A stretch of 64,000 nt of DNA from Terriglobus tenax (GCF_025685395.1 NZ_JAGSYA010000004.1:1736001-1800000), one strand, 5' to 3'. Positions 17,301 through 25,904 are shown, numbered from the stretch's first letter. Program-made: numbers and translations. The notes: a model not told the origin generated them from the letters alone.

Positions 17301-17471
17301 GCCATCGACCTGCCCAGCCTTTTTCTCCACGATCAATCTCGTAATGCGTGGTTCCTGAGCGTTGACATGCCCTGCCGCAGTGAACATAAAGGCAATCAGC
17401 GATACACGATACGATACTCCCTCAATCCGCCGATGATTCCAAAGCCGGGCCGCAATTCTTCTCAAGATCAA
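14382..17471 (-). CDS. Large exported protein with LssY_C domain and C-terminal beta-barrel
   Basis: 1029 residues. Start TTG 17471 has AAAGGGG just upstream; the alternative ATG at residue 29 would cut into the signal sequence (LIAFMFTAAGHVNAQE). Residues about 40-460 are beta-rich and end in a stretch like TrbI-type 'bacterial conjugation' or SLBB-like folds, not assigned. About 490-650 is an LssY_C domain (LIFVGTPDALRRSFEAAGW ... RHHLRVFPTG ... HVIDQYLDNER). About 770-1029 alternate like an outer-membrane barrel with a terminal Phe (VGFAFTF), the usual outer-membrane signal. LssY_C normally sits in inner-membrane PAP2 proteins, so this outer-membrane arrangement is unusual. Role unknown. 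Confidence 0.6.
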   Translation of the reverse strand: MILRRIAARLWNHRRIEGVSYRVSLIAFMFTAAGHVNAQEPRITRLIVEKKAGQVDGKAMATVLGPAGKKGEITPQERTGSIASHVVQAWPIMSGHGALLLLSPVKQGQPYRLRYYQLDEGKGRLLGLIPFSNAVMVESLDTRAWAFAISGTDPSTNRPITFAGDINAIHARLENTSDPHFSGESVSFRVANETRTLPTEKLLGWRAVKNIYSLPAGSSQAMYLQIFPNGTSATAGENSVEHGRWMSDGVMVHIASPAGKEAVWQLDKLQTVTGMQAESRLTVRLLEPLSSRTSRKGTPVKAVLLSPGIYQNRILIPQGSEFDGSVVEVHGVGWGIKHESAALTVHFDSIRFADGRTLAVDARVLKVENSREEVTTAGKIQGIRSTGTLGHTAENQINSLAQIDPIAYIFTSASGPAVLGFAEPEILYGAGTELDIAFNKPLITDKAYDPRVPSMKLPEERANELGGVVQNLPFRTETESSHIPSDITNLIFVGTPDALRRSFEAAGWTSADSLTAAATFQTVKTLAGNQTYTQAPMSVLTLDGKKPLFTLQKTTNTFSSRHHLRVFPTGQTFDGQPVLTASSTQDIGIAFSYRQKTFIHVIDQYLDNERSKVINDLEFTGCVAGVRMLPRPWVPQDAYNSTGDRLRTDGNVAVLHMDDCVTPYRTPTTPATRASLFERSERNTMLTIKDTLYRGNLIYTGISGGIKIHHYLSTQGELGEDVGNWRKSDASGTEYRMTGTAGLQSSDRLSLNGRLSPESQRELDAAAQALITAHKWDPPHYEIALNLGYSSYRNNTLESTALILQSSDSAKPLYGLGLADGVFDGWAAGVSLTINSWNWISNEFSYMRQQTKFDLVGVTVSSDPSQEAPIDAQTVGLVTRRFAYNTIFNLRPRTSRWRPYISAGPAFQLLALSDAPLKKPAGVFKLGLANIGLLKAAFDFGNTPPLDGGGVFQFGLQYGGGIKYRVTPRFMVRGDYGETWSPNPKIIRDSYLGYIPDGVDDTYTMSVTNVHPPGRFIQQRATVGFAFTF

Positions 17472-17513
17472 ATGTTCCCCTTTTACGGCAGATTTCTACT
17501 ACAGATATGTCAG

Positions 17514-18045
17514 CTAAAACTTTTGCGAAGTTCGTGCATACGCTTCGATCCAGGAACAATGAATTGCTATCGGATGCCTTCGCGCATCCAATAGGTTCCC
17601 ATCGAAAAAGGCGCATGCCAGGATATTGTTCGGACCGCTGCGTCGCGCTGAGAACACATTTACGTTGACGGAGATAGGGCCCTGCAGCCAAGGCAGACGC
17701 GTCTCAATCATGTTGACTCCACGAATCACGACAGAGCCGTCTTTCCCCGGCATCTGAACCTGTTCGGCCCCAAGTGGAATTTGCCCGACCTCATCCGCAT
17801 ATTTTCCCTGCTCGGCAAAGAGTCTCCGTAATACCTTGCCGATATCACGATGCCTTCAGGCGGTTGTGGCAGTCTTGCCTTTGCCTTGGTCGAAAGCGAG
17901 ATCTGAACGAGAAAGCATAGCGGCCATTGGGCGTCGATGCGGAAACAGCCGGCAAAGCTCCAGAGAGAACCAATGCGCAAACACTCCAGCTGGCAAATCT
18001 AAACAATGCAAGCATTCCTAGGTGGCTTTCTGTTCCAGGGGTCAT
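17514..18045 (-). pseudogene. Frameshifted gene for a small exported protein
   Basis: A signal peptide (MLALFRFASWSVCALVLSG then ALPAVSAS) and the start NGRYAFSF are in one frame from about 18015. The clear C-terminal half (GKVLRRLFAEQGKYADEVGQ ... VQMPGKDGSVVIRGVNMIE ... to TAG 17514) is in another frame, open only from about 17840. At least one indel lies between 17840 and 17900. Intact, it would be a protein of about 170 residues immediately upstream of the LssY_C/barrel gene, so it was probably the first gene of that transcript. The 150 bp upstream (18046-18199) hold no gene. Confidence 0.5.
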
Positions 18046-18199
18046 CGTTAAGATAACGGTAGATCCTCGTTCCTTCTAGGAACACAGGAATAAAAGCGAG
18101 AAACAATCCGCGCTTGTGATCGTTTCTTTCCAAATGAGATCGTTTCATCCAAGACATCACGATCATTGCTTCGTCATGCTTAGATTCGGAGGAACAAGC

Positions 18200-18955
18200 A
18201 TGGCCGAGAAGAAGCTCGATGGAAAGGTCGCTATTGTTGCAGGAGGCGCCAAGAATCTTGGAGGACTCATCAGTCGCTCACTTGCTGCACAGGGCGCGAA
18301 GGTTATTGTCCACTACAACAGTGCTGCTACAAAAGGCGCAGCAGACGAGACCGTAGCGGCTATCAAGAACCTTGGATCGGATGCATTTGCCATCCCGGGT
18401 GATTTTACGAAGCTTGCCAATGTTGAGGCTGTATTCGCCGAAGCAAAGAAGCAGTTTGGCGGTATTGATATCGCTGTGAATACGATCGGAAAGGTACTAA
18501 AGAAGCCGATCGTCGAGACAACGGAAGCAGAGTTCGACGAGATGATGGCGATTAACTCCAAGACCGCCTATCTGTTTATGCGTGAAGCCGGCAAGCAACT
18601 CAACGATGGCGGCAAGATCGTGACGATCGTGACCTCGTTATTGGCTGCATTCACCGGGTTGTACTCAACCTATGCTGGAGGTAAGGCGCCAGTCGAGCAC
18701 TTTACTCGCGCCGCAGCAAAGGAGTTCGGTGCCCGCGGCATATCCGTGAATAACGTAGGCCCCGGCCCTATGGATACTCCGTTCTTCTATCCAGCGGAGA
18801 CGCCGGATTCGATCGCTTACCATAAATCCGCTTCCATGAATGGCAAGCTCACAGAGATCAAGGACATTGCTCCAATTGTCGAATTTCTCGTGACAGACGG
18901 CTGGTGGATCACCGGACAAACCATATTTGCCAATGGTGGATACACAACACGCTAA
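18200..18955 (+). CDS. Short-chain dehydrogenase/reductase
   Basis: 251 residues from ATG 18200, chosen because GGAGGAAC lies 6 nt before it; the longer frame from 18116 adds non-SDR residues. NAD(P) site GGAKNLGG (residues 14-21, the usual T replaced by G), NTIG at about 96 in place of NAAG, catalytic Ser in IVTSLLAAFTG, Tyr and Lys in YAGGK, and the substrate-side PGPMDTPFF. Such SDRs reduce keto groups or oxidise alcohols; the substrate cannot be told. It is followed by a terminator, so it is likely monocistronic and may respond to the AraC or TetR regulators nearby, though nothing in sequence proves this. Confidence 0.8.
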   Translation: MAEKKLDGKVAIVAGGAKNLGGLISRSLAAQGAKVIVHYNSAATKGAADETVAAIKNLGSDAFAIPGDFTKLANVEAVFAEAKKQFGGIDIAVNTIGKVLKKPIVETTEAEFDEMMAINSKTAYLFMREAGKQLNDGGKIVTIVTSLLAAFTGLYSTYAGGKAPVEHFTRAAAKEFGARGISVNNVGPGPMDTPFFYPAETPDSIAYHKSASMNGKLTEIKDIAPIVEFLVTDGWWITGQTIFANGGYTTR

Positions 18956-18960
18956 AGATG

Positions 18961-19004
18961 GCGGCGGCCAGGCGGCGGACTCCGAATGGCCGCCGCTTCT
19001 GTCT
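18961..19004 (+). terminator. Stem-loop terminator after the SDR gene
   Basis: GCGGCGGCC (18961-18969) pairs with GGCCGCCGC (18988-18996), followed by TTCTGTCT. The first arm begins only 6 bp after the stop codon. Confidence 0.55.
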
Positions 19005-19075
19005 CATAATGAGAATGATCCCTGTATCAGGCAAGTTCTCTCCCAAAGGGACTCCCCGCCGAAGAGAACACGCTA

Positions 19076-19411
19076 ATGGCAACTGGTAACGCAATGCATC
19101 CCGTGGTCGAAGCAGCAATCAACGCTTTGCAAACTGGCGATAGAACTGCATGGCAAATCCTCTTTGCTCCGGATGCGAAGCTCTTTGACGATGGTAAGCC
19201 GAGGGACTTGGCCACGTTCGCGAACGAAGTTATCGGTCATGAGCGTTTTACGCGTATTGAATCGCTCAATAATAGTGGATTGAACGTCGTCGGCAGATTC
19301 CACTCCGACCTATGGGGAGACTTCCGAGTCTATTTCAACTTCTACCTTTCGCCGGACGGCAAAATCGTTCGGCTCGATATCGGTCAGGCAGAACAGGGCA
19401 GCGCCACATGA
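19076..19411 (+). CDS. NTF2/SnoaL-like protein
   Basis: 111 residues with the outline of the NTF2-like fold: helix VVEAAINALQTGDRTAWQILF, FAPDAKLFDDGKPR, a helix around ANEVIGHERF, and a long C-terminal sheet (GDFRVYFNFYLSPDGKIVRLDIG). SnoaL-like proteins are small-molecule-binding or isomerase folds; no catalytic Asp/His pair can be fixed. It overlaps the next gene by ATGA, so the two are translationally coupled. Confidence 0.65.
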   Translation: MATGNAMHPVVEAAINALQTGDRTAWQILFAPDAKLFDDGKPRDLATFANEVIGHERFTRIESLNNSGLNVVGRFHSDLWGDFRVYFNFYLSPDGKIVRLDIGQAEQGSAT

Positions 19412-19659
19412 GGACGATCATATCCCTTATCTTTGGCTCACTTCTCGCAGCTGGGTTTGTATACGTTGCGAAGGCTCTTGGACGAAGCACCCTCGCCGGT
19501 ATTATCGCCTTCCTTTCAGTTTGGTTAGTCCCGTGTGTCGTCGATACCGCCAAAGGCGTGCGGGCTGGCTACTCGATCGCGGAGGAGATCATGATCCACC
19601 TTCTCCTCTTCGCTGTTCCGGCTGGTGTTGCATATTTGACTGCTCGCGTATTCTATTGA
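19408..19659 (+). CDS. Small membrane protein coupled to the NTF2-like gene
   Basis: 83 residues from ATG 19408, whose ATGA overlaps the upstream stop. This start is preferred to 19312 because it begins a hydrophobic protein. Three transmembrane segments are likely (about 3-20, 26-42, 60-80) with the loop DTAKGVRAGYSIAEE. The family is not recognised. The overlap suggests that the two products act together. Confidence 0.6.
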   Translation: MRTIISLIFGSLLAAGFVYVAKALGRSTLAGIIAFLSVWLVPCVVDTAKGVRAGYSIAEEIMIHLLLFAVPAGVAYLTARVFY

Positions 19660-19764
19660 GCATCGAAGACGAGAGTCTTTCGAAGGCGATATCGAGGGTA
19701 TCCGAAGCCCCTACGAGCAAGTCAGATCTGTTCCGTAATCGCGATTCAACTCAAAGGAGTGGAC

Positions 19765-20169
19765 ATGAAGAGCATTGTAGTTATGGCATTACTGGCCTGT
19801 TCCCTGTCTGCGATCGCCGCAGATTCATGTGCTAAGGCTTCCACGAACTTGGGTCAGGCGGAGCGGAAGATGTACGTGCGCTCCATTTCCAGCAATCTTT
19901 CGCAATGGCAGCCGCCAGCCCAAATCAAGATAGACAGGAAACTGACGATTGCAAACTGGACGGCCGTATGGGCTATGCCATCAAATACAAATCAGAGCGT
20001 GTTCGTCTACTCGCAGGAGAAAAGCGGACTAGTGTTCCATGATGTATGGAAGGATCACACAGCAGCCTTTGACAAGACGAGCATCGTGCAATGGGTAAAG
20101 AAACTCTCTCCTACCGTTCCGGATGATTTTGCCAACTGCTTGGCCGAGACTGTTTCTACTAAACCCTAG
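19765..20169 (+). CDS. Small secreted protein, unknown
   Basis: 134 residues from ATG 19765 (AAAGGAG six nt upstream; a GTG at 19759 lies inside that ribosome site and is rejected). Signal peptide to about residue 20 (SLSAIAAD). The mature chain has two Cys (CAKAST near the start, NCLAE near the end) that could form a disulphide, and no known motif. About 100 bp after the membrane protein gene, in the same direction. Confidence 0.5.
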   Translation: MKSIVVMALLACSLSAIAADSCAKASTNLGQAERKMYVRSISSNLSQWQPPAQIKIDRKLTIANWTAVWAMPSNTNQSVFVYSQEKSGLVFHDVWKDHTAAFDKTSIVQWVKKLSPTVPDDFANCLAETVSTKP

Positions 20170-20324
20170 AGCCGGTCACTTGCTGAAATCACGCTTCTAC
20201 ATAGAAGCTGTTGACAGTAAACTCCTATCTTGCGACCTTGCACCATGGCACAGATCGGGGAGCGGCAAAGCAAATTGATCCACCAAGACTGTTTTGACGT
20301 TGTCAAGTTGATCCGCCAAAAAGA

Positions 20325-22214
20325 TTATGGATCCTCCCATACGAGCGGTCTACTGCTTGTAATTTTGATTTGGCCAGCCTCTTCCGCTTTCCTGATATTG
20401 GAGGCGATAGCCTTGGCCGTTATTTCCGAATCAAGAGTGACGCCCCATATCCCTACCCACGCATTCCGGCCCGCATCCTTGGCAGCATACAGGGCAAGAT
20501 CGGCCAGATGCAGTGCATCGCGCCATCCTCGATCTGCTCCTCCAGGAAAAAGAGGATACAGCACAAACCCAATTGAAATTGTGACCGAGAGCTCAACACC
20601 ATCTGAAATCGTGAAAGCCCGCTTCTCTACAAGAGACCGAAGCCTCTCAACCATTGCGGTCGCATCCTGGACGTCGGTGGGCCAGGTACGGATAAGAAAT
20701 TCTTCACCTCCCCATCGCGCTAGAAGATCCTCTGCACGGCAAGCATCCTGTAGGAGTTTCGCGAGTTGCGATAAGACCAGATCTCCAGCCGAGTGTCTAT
20801 ATTTGTCATTGATTCTCTTGAAATCATCTGTGTCGATTAGGAGAAGTGCCATCTGCTTGTCAGTTTGCGGCGCATCTCCATCCTGATATTCGGCAAGGTG
20901 TCTCTTGATCCCGCGACGGTTGAGCAGTCCTGTCAATGAATCGGTAGTGCTTAGAGCCTGTAGTGTGCGACGGATATGGCGATGATAGAAATAAAATGCG
21001 CATCCTAAGGCGAGAGTTGCCGAGAGAGCACCAATCAGACCATTCCGTATAAGATTGCCTCGTTTGATTTCAAGCGTACGGATCTCGAGTTGTGCCTGTA
21101 GCTGTTTGTTTTCATATTCACTGGCTTGATTGTGCAGTTCAGCCTCTAAACTAACAATGCCACGGTAGTTATGTTGTTTGAGGTCTGCAATTTCCAGCGC
21201 GTGCAGCCTTTCGGAGAATCCCAGCGCTTTTCGCGGCAAATTCATCGCCAGATATATTCGAACTAGAAGGTGCATCGCTTCGATGCGTCCCCTCGTGAAT
21301 TTGCTTTGCTCACTCAGTCTCAACGCTCGCTGCGCAGATCGCAATGCTTCTCGCTTATATCCTCTTGATGACTGAATGTCCGCAAGCGAAAGAAGGGCTC
21401 TTGCTTCGCCTTCAATATCGGATAATCGTCTTAGCTCTGGAATCGCATCATGTAAGAGTGCCAGCGCCTGCGTTACGCGCCCTTCGGCAAGGAGAATAAT
21501 AGCCTGTTGCGATTTTGCTCTATATCGCACTCCCTCCAGGTTTGGATTACCCTGTGAGAGATCTATGACCTGCATGAAAATGGAATCAGCTTCGGCATAT
21601 TTCTTCAACTGGGCAAGATTGAATCCGTAGTTGAAATACATATAGACGTCATCACGATGTAACGGCTTGGCCAGCTGAATTGCCTGGCTAAAGTACCTAT
21701 CTGCTGTGGCCGGCTCATCGAGAGTCTCGCTATAGAGCGATGCCAGATTCATCAGCACTGCCACTTGAATCATTGGAAGATTCTGCTGCTTGGCTAGAGT
21801 GCTGGCCGCCTCGAACAATTCTATTGCACGAGAGGAATCACCTAACGCTGTAAATACGCCTCCTGCGTTTGACAGAATGTTGGCTCGAAACGGTTCCGAA
21901 AGATGGGATGAATTCAAGAGATGAAGTGCGCGTCCCTCATCTTCGCGCGCCGCATCCGATTTACCTAGAATGACCTCAGCATGAGCCATGCAATCGAATG
22001 CGCGGATTTGTGTCTCTAGCGGAGAGTCCCTGCTACTCAAAACGGCTTGTGCTAGCGATATCCCTTTCAATGGGGAGGACATCGATATTGAGAGGCAATG
22101 CCCAATCGGGGACGCAGGTGAAAGGGCTTCCTTCTTGCTCTCCTGATCCTGTCCAGAAGCTAGAGCGGACAGTGCCATCGTTGCAAGTGCAGACAAGAAG
22201 CTTAATTTGTTCAT
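20325..22214 (-). CDS. Diguanylate cyclase with periplasmic TPR sensor region
   Basis: 629 residues from ATG 22214 (MNKLSFLSALA), preferred to 22283 because it starts a signal peptide. Residues about 60-380 form tetratricopeptide-type helical repeats, predicted outside the cytoplasmic membrane. One transmembrane segment follows (about 400-425, GLIGALSATLALGCAFYFY), then a coiled linker and a GGDEF domain (about 450-610) with intact WGGEEF. An inhibitory I-site RAED lies five residues before it, so it should make c-di-GMP and be product-inhibited. The TPR part may bind protein or peptide outside the cell. One of three c-di-GMP genes in this stretch. Confidence 0.85.
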   Translation of the reverse strand: MNKLSFLSALATMALSALASGQDQESKKEALSPASPIGHCLSISMSSPLKGISLAQAVLSSRDSPLETQIRAFDCMAHAEVILGKSDAAREDEGRALHLLNSSHLSEPFRANILSNAGGVFTALGDSSRAIELFEAASTLAKQQNLPMIQVAVLMNLASLYSETLDEPATADRYFSQAIQLAKPLHRDDVYMYFNYGFNLAQLKKYAEADSIFMQVIDLSQGNPNLEGVRYRAKSQQAIILLAEGRVTQALALLHDAIPELRRLSDIEGEARALLSLADIQSSRGYKREALRSAQRALRLSEQSKFTRGRIEAMHLLVRIYLAMNLPRKALGFSERLHALEIADLKQHNYRGIVSLEAELHNQASEYENKQLQAQLEIRTLEIKRGNLIRNGLIGALSATLALGCAFYFYHRHIRRTLQALSTTDSLTGLLNRRGIKRHLAEYQDGDAPQTDKQMALLLIDTDDFKRINDKYRHSAGDLVLSQLAKLLQDACRAEDLLARWGGEEFLIRTWPTDVQDATAMVERLRSLVEKRAFTISDGVELSVTISIGFVLYPLFPGGADRGWRDALHLADLALYAAKDAGRNAWVGIWGVTLDSEITAKAIASNIRKAEEAGQIKITSSRPLVWEDP

Positions 22215-22808
22215 TGGTAGATAACTCCGGGCAGAAAAGCAAAGCTTTGTAGGTGCCATTTCCAGACGAGGGCTTGCCGCCAATAAGTCGATTCTCTGCT
22301 AGAGTCTCAACAAACCGATATACCCATAAGAGAAGATATTCATGTAGCTACGCAACTTTTGGGTAGATTGCGATTGTTTCATTCCAATATGGATTGCTTC
22401 GTTCCGATATTCCAGGAATGGCGGAAGGTCGATCTGTCGCTGCCAAGGTGAGCTGAGCAGTGAATCATCCTGCGGAGAACAACTGGCATCTCTTCCAACG
22501 GATGATTGTGGGCTCTCCAGCAGGCATGCGGTCTGCGTATGTGCCGGAGCTCCACGGCTAGTGCAAAGCAAATCCAAGCGCTGAGCATGGCTAACACGCG
22601 GAACCAATTATTCGTCAGCCTGATGGCGGATCAGAAGCCCCGTGCCCGATTGCTGGAGTGCGCCCCAGAAAGTAACCTCGGACCACACCAGGGATCAAGG
22701 CAAGACTCTGGTGTGGCCCGAGATGGGCTGACGAGGGAGCTCATGCCAACACCACGATTGGCACACCACCGTTTATCCCTGATGCCATTGCCTATCGATG
22801 GAACTCAA
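22215..22808. other. Intergenic stretch, no gene recognised
   Basis: About 590 bp between two minus-strand genes. Open frames on both strands are short, have no ribosome site and resemble nothing. A 9-bp inverted repeat CCACACCAG/CTGGTGTGG (22683-22691 and 22708-22716) may form a hairpin behind the gene at 22809. The base composition fits eroded accessory DNA. Confidence 0.3.
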
Positions 22809-23462
22809 TCATCGATATTCAGAGCAGAAGGCTGGAGCTCCTGTCCCAATGAGAGAGCACCCGCGGCGAATCTCATCGATAACGACCTTGCAGGAGTTTC
22901 GTGCATTACATGGACCACTCGTGGCGGTCGAGACGACCTGACATTCCTCAGCCAATCGAGTTGCACGCTGCTCGCCTACTGCTTGGGTACAGGAAACCTC
23001 CGTACTCGGCTGGGAAGCATTGGTCGACACACCAAAGGCAGCATTTAGCGCCTTCAAATCGCCTTGGACACGTTCCCACGATGAGGTCGCGATGGATTGC
23101 GGCCCTAGCTGCTGAACAATGTTGTCGATCTGCTGAGCGGTACTGCTCACAGAATGGAAGCTTTCGTCCGCTTTCTTGTGGTCCTTAAAGGAATGGAGCA
23201 TGTTTTCAGTTTGTGTCTCTAGGCGCTTAGCAAGCTCTTTCGCATCCCTCTCCTGGCTTGTCTTGCGAATGGAGCTCTTCTTGAGCGCAGATTCGAAGGG
23301 GCCGCGAAATGATTTGACATCATCGTGCAGGTTAACCATGAGGCGCTCGACATCCTTATCATTCAGACGTACCTGGGCTTCACTTGTCAAGGGAACGTTG
23401 CTGACCATAAGGCCGATAATGATGACTGTCAGGCAGCGCAGCTTTTGGAAAAGGTGTTGCAT
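22809..23462 (-). CDS. Secreted helical protein, unknown
   Basis: 217 residues from ATG 23462 (GGAGAG 5 nt upstream); the longer frame from 23591 is rejected for lack of a ribosome site. Signal peptide ends near SEAQV. The central part is strongly helical and charged (LMVNLHDDVKSFRGPFESAL, KELAKRLETQTENMLHSF), possibly a coiled coil. The C-terminus has five Cys (SCTQ, ECQV, GPCN, NSCK, GCS). No family recognised. Stands alone. Confidence 0.5.
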   Translation of the reverse strand: MQHLFQKLRCLTVIIIGLMVSNVPLTSEAQVRLNDKDVERLMVNLHDDVKSFRGPFESALKKSSIRKTSQERDAKELAKRLETQTENMLHSFKDHKKADESFHSVSSTAQQIDNIVQQLGPQSIATSSWERVQGDLKALNAAFGVSTNASQPSTEVSCTQAVGEQRATRLAEECQVVSTATSGPCNARNSCKVVIDEIRRGCSLIGTGAPAFCSEYR

Positions 23463-24053
23463 GTTCTCTCCTTCAGATATTGGGGTTACGAAATTAATGG
23501 CTCCTCTCCAAATCCTCGCTATGAATGCACGAACATCTTTCTTCGTGTGGCAGCTAAGGTCATGCCGCGTGGAGTTCGATCGTGAATGCAATCGCCGAAT
23601 AAATTGCGATTAGATCGAATCAAGCATCACAAATTTCTCTCGTTGATATGGTCGATCGTACCGCAGTCAATGTGTAAGCAGCGTGAGTTTTAATTCGTTG
23701 CAGTCAAATTTGGATTGTGAACAATTTATGTTGATCGTTTTATTCCATTCACCCCTCTTTTATCCAAGACGCTGGTTCCAATAGCAACTAACATCTATGT
23801 ATTCAACACGATTACGAATTAACCGACTTTGGACTTCGAAGGGTAAATCGGTGTATCCAAGGCGCGCATGGATTCCCTGCTTCTCGGGAGCTATCTGAAG
23901 GAGCAGGTCGAAATACATAGACTGCTTTATCCAGTGCATCCTCAACTCCCTCCAGCAGCTTCATCTTCTAGGTTGTTTTCAAGGGGAAACGCCAAATCAG
24001 GACCTGCAAAAATAGTGCCCTACGCTTACAGCGACGCGAGCTAATGGACTCGA
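23463..24053. other. AT-rich intergenic region
   Basis: About 590 bp, clearly AT-richer than the surroundings around 23600-23800. Apart from the small candidate frame at 23760-23939 I see no gene. It probably contains the promoter of the gene at 22809 (minus) and of the receiver gene at 24054 (plus). Confidence 0.3.
23760..23939 (-). CDS. Candidate small protein
   Basis: 59 residues from ATG 23939, with GGAGGG 9 nt upstream, which is the only reason to take it seriously. The sequence (MHWIKQSMYFDLLLQIAPEK ...) has balanced composition and no membrane segment. No homologue is recognised. It may be real or chance. Confidence 0.3.
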   Translation of the reverse strand: MHWIKQSMYFDLLLQIAPEKQGIHARLGYTDLPFEVQSRLIRNRVEYIDVSCYWNQRLG

Positions 24054-24515
24054 ATGGCCAGAATAATGACAGAAAAAATAATTGAATTCTCCGAACATAT
24101 CTCCAGACGTAATTCTGAACTTATCGAAGTCGCGCGCGGAGTATCGCAACTGCCTCGCAGAGTGCTGCTAGTCGATGATGTGATAGACGTGCGTCAGGTA
24201 CTCGCGGAGGTGCTACGTACCCTGGGAATTACGGTTCTGGAGGCCACCGCTCCCATAGAAGCGATCGCACTGTTTTCGCAGCACCATGACAGCATCGACG
24301 TATTGATGGTGGACATCCAAATGCCCGAAATGGACGGTTGGACTCTCGCAACTAAGATTGCTTCCACTCAGGAGCAGATTCGTGTTTTGTATATATCGGG
24401 CGGTATCAGCACCGATGAATGGGAAAGGCATCCACAACGCATCTCCGATTCCTTCTTCCTTGCAAAACCGTTCACTGTCGATGACTTGAAAAAAACTCTC
24501 AAGGAAATGGGCTAA
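24054..24515 (+). CDS. Single-domain response regulator (receiver only)
   Basis: 153 residues. After a 35-residue leader, a CheY-like receiver: acidic pair VDD at about 40-42, phospho-acceptor Asp in MVDIQMPEMDGW, a Ser/Thr-type position in YISGG, and the conserved Lys in LAKPF. No output domain, so it acts by protein contact or in a phosphorelay. There is no histidine kinase gene in the window. It lies between two diguanylate cyclase genes and might tune one of them; this is inference from position only. The true start could be ATG 24066. Confidence 0.8.
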   Translation: MARIMTEKIIEFSEHISRRNSELIEVARGVSQLPRRVLLVDDVIDVRQVLAEVLRTLGITVLEATAPIEAIALFSQHHDSIDVLMVDIQMPEMDGWTLATKIASTQEQIRVLYISGGISTDEWERHPQRISDSFFLAKPFTVDDLKKTLKEMG

Positions 24516-24719
24516 GTGCACGGTTGTTGATAGACCAACGCAAAAGAACCCATTCATGGATGGTCCGCGAAGGATCATCGTCCTCCCCATCGGGGCAGAC
24601 GTGTGCCTGAGCGGGCTTTTATACCGGGGTGTTGGCTTACACGCCGGAAGAAAACGCGTCCCCGGACAGGGAAGCCACAGCCGGTTGACGTCATGAAGTG
24701 GAAGTAAGCGGTCGGAGTG

Positions 24720-25904
24720 TTATGCCGGCTGGGCGCTGGCTTCCGGAGAAGTGTGCGGCTCTTCCCCCGTGACAACACGATTGCGCCCGGAGTTCTTGGC
24801 CAGGTACAGGGCGGAGTCGGCCCGCTTGACGATCGTGGTCCAGCTTTCGCCTGCCCCGCTCCAGCTGGCAACACCCAGGCTGGCCGTAATGCCAATTTTC
24901 TTGTTGTCCACCGGAACAGCGACCTGTGCGACGCGCTTGCGCAGGCGCTCCGCAAGATGCAGAGCCGTAGCGTGATCGGTGTGCGGCAGAAGAATCAGGA
25001 ACTCTTCTCCACCGGAACGGCACAGCAGATCTGTGCCCCGCAGAGTTGCCTGCAGATCGCGCACCACCATGCAGAGTGCGGCGTCCCCAGCATTGTGGCC
25101 ATGCGTATCGTTCAGAGACTTGAAGTGATCCAGGTCCATGACGATGACGGAGAGTGGAAATCCATAGCGGCGGCAGCGGGCCATCTCGCGGGCGGCCTGC
25201 GCCTCGAGAGCGCGACGGTTCAAGGCTCCGGTCAACGCATCGGTACTGGCGATTTCGCGCAGATCCAGCCCCATCTGGCTGACAAAAATACTGACAAAAC
25301 AGAAGACCGTAGCCGCACTGAACAGCGTGTTCAGCGGCCACTGGGCATGGGCAAGCGACTCGTTGCCTCCGCCGAAGGCTTCCTTCCTCGAGTCCATCAT
25401 CGACATGACGATTCGAAAAGCGGCAACCAACAGGATGACGGCACTGGTGACGATCCGGAGCAGCCGGTTTTCGTCCACGCCAAAGCGCAGCAGTACCTCC
25501 ACGCTCAGCAGGGTTTGCGCTGCAAGCACAAACGCAAGAGCCTGCAACCCGATGGCAGGGTTGCCCTGCAATACTGTAGACCAGACCAGGAATGCCGCAT
25601 AGCCGCCGACCAGGGCCGCCTGCGCCCACAGATGGCGGCTGCGCACATGCAGATACTCCGCAAAGCCAGTGTGGCGCAGCCATAGGCTGATGGTCAGCAG
25701 CAACATGCCACCGGCAAGATGGACGTTCCGGGAAAAAAGACTGTGGCCGGCGATCAGCGCACTGGAAGCGCCTGACGCAACAAACGCCACCATGAACCAC
25801 CAGATGCCACGGGCGCGACGATAGCTAAAGTGAAGAGCGCACAGCCCCGCAGCATAAACCAGCATTGTCAGCGTATTGATCAGCAGCAGGTTGTGCGTAT
25901 TCAT
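24720..25904 (-). CDS. Membrane diguanylate cyclase
   Basis: 394 residues. Six hydrophobic segments in the first 200 residues, then a GGDEF domain (about 215-380). SGGEEF is intact, an I-site RGTD lies five residues before it, and the substrate/metal residues are visible in VMDLDHFKSLNDTHGHNAGD. It should make c-di-GMP at the inner membrane. The membrane part has no recognised ligand motif. The coding region is again GC-rich, unlike the DNA to its left, so this gene probably marks the return to the core chromosome. Confidence 0.85.
   Translation of the reverse strand: MNTHNLLLINTLTMLVYAAGLCALHFSYRRARGIWWFMVAFVASGASSALIAGHSLFSRNVHLAGGMLLLTISLWLRHTGFAEYLHVRSRHLWAQAALVGGYAAFLVWSTVLQGNPAIGLQALAFVLAAQTLLSVEVLLRFGVDENRLLRIVTSAVILLVAAFRIVMSMMDSRKEAFGGGNESLAHAQWPLNTLFSAATVFCFVSIFVSQMGLDLREIASTDALTGALNRRALEAQAAREMARCRRYGFPLSVIVMDLDHFKSLNDTHGHNAGDAALCMVVRDLQATLRGTDLLCRSGGEEFLILLPHTDHATALHLAERLRKRVAQVAVPVDNKKIGITASLGVASWSGAGESWTTIVKRADSALYLAKNSGRNRVVTGEEPHTSPEASAQPA

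Noticed and set aside
20193-20208. Hairpin GCTTCTA/TAGAAGC after the small secreted protein gene
   Set aside because: Only 7 bp with a 2-nt loop and no U-run; too weak to call a terminator.
24500-24720. Right-hand att copy for the tRNA-Val element
   Set aside because: No stretch matching the tRNA 3' end was found here by eye, so the border is left open.
24691-25800. 369-residue frame overlapping the membrane cyclase on the same strand
   Set aside because: Out-of-frame shadow; the GGDEF motifs are in the other frame.
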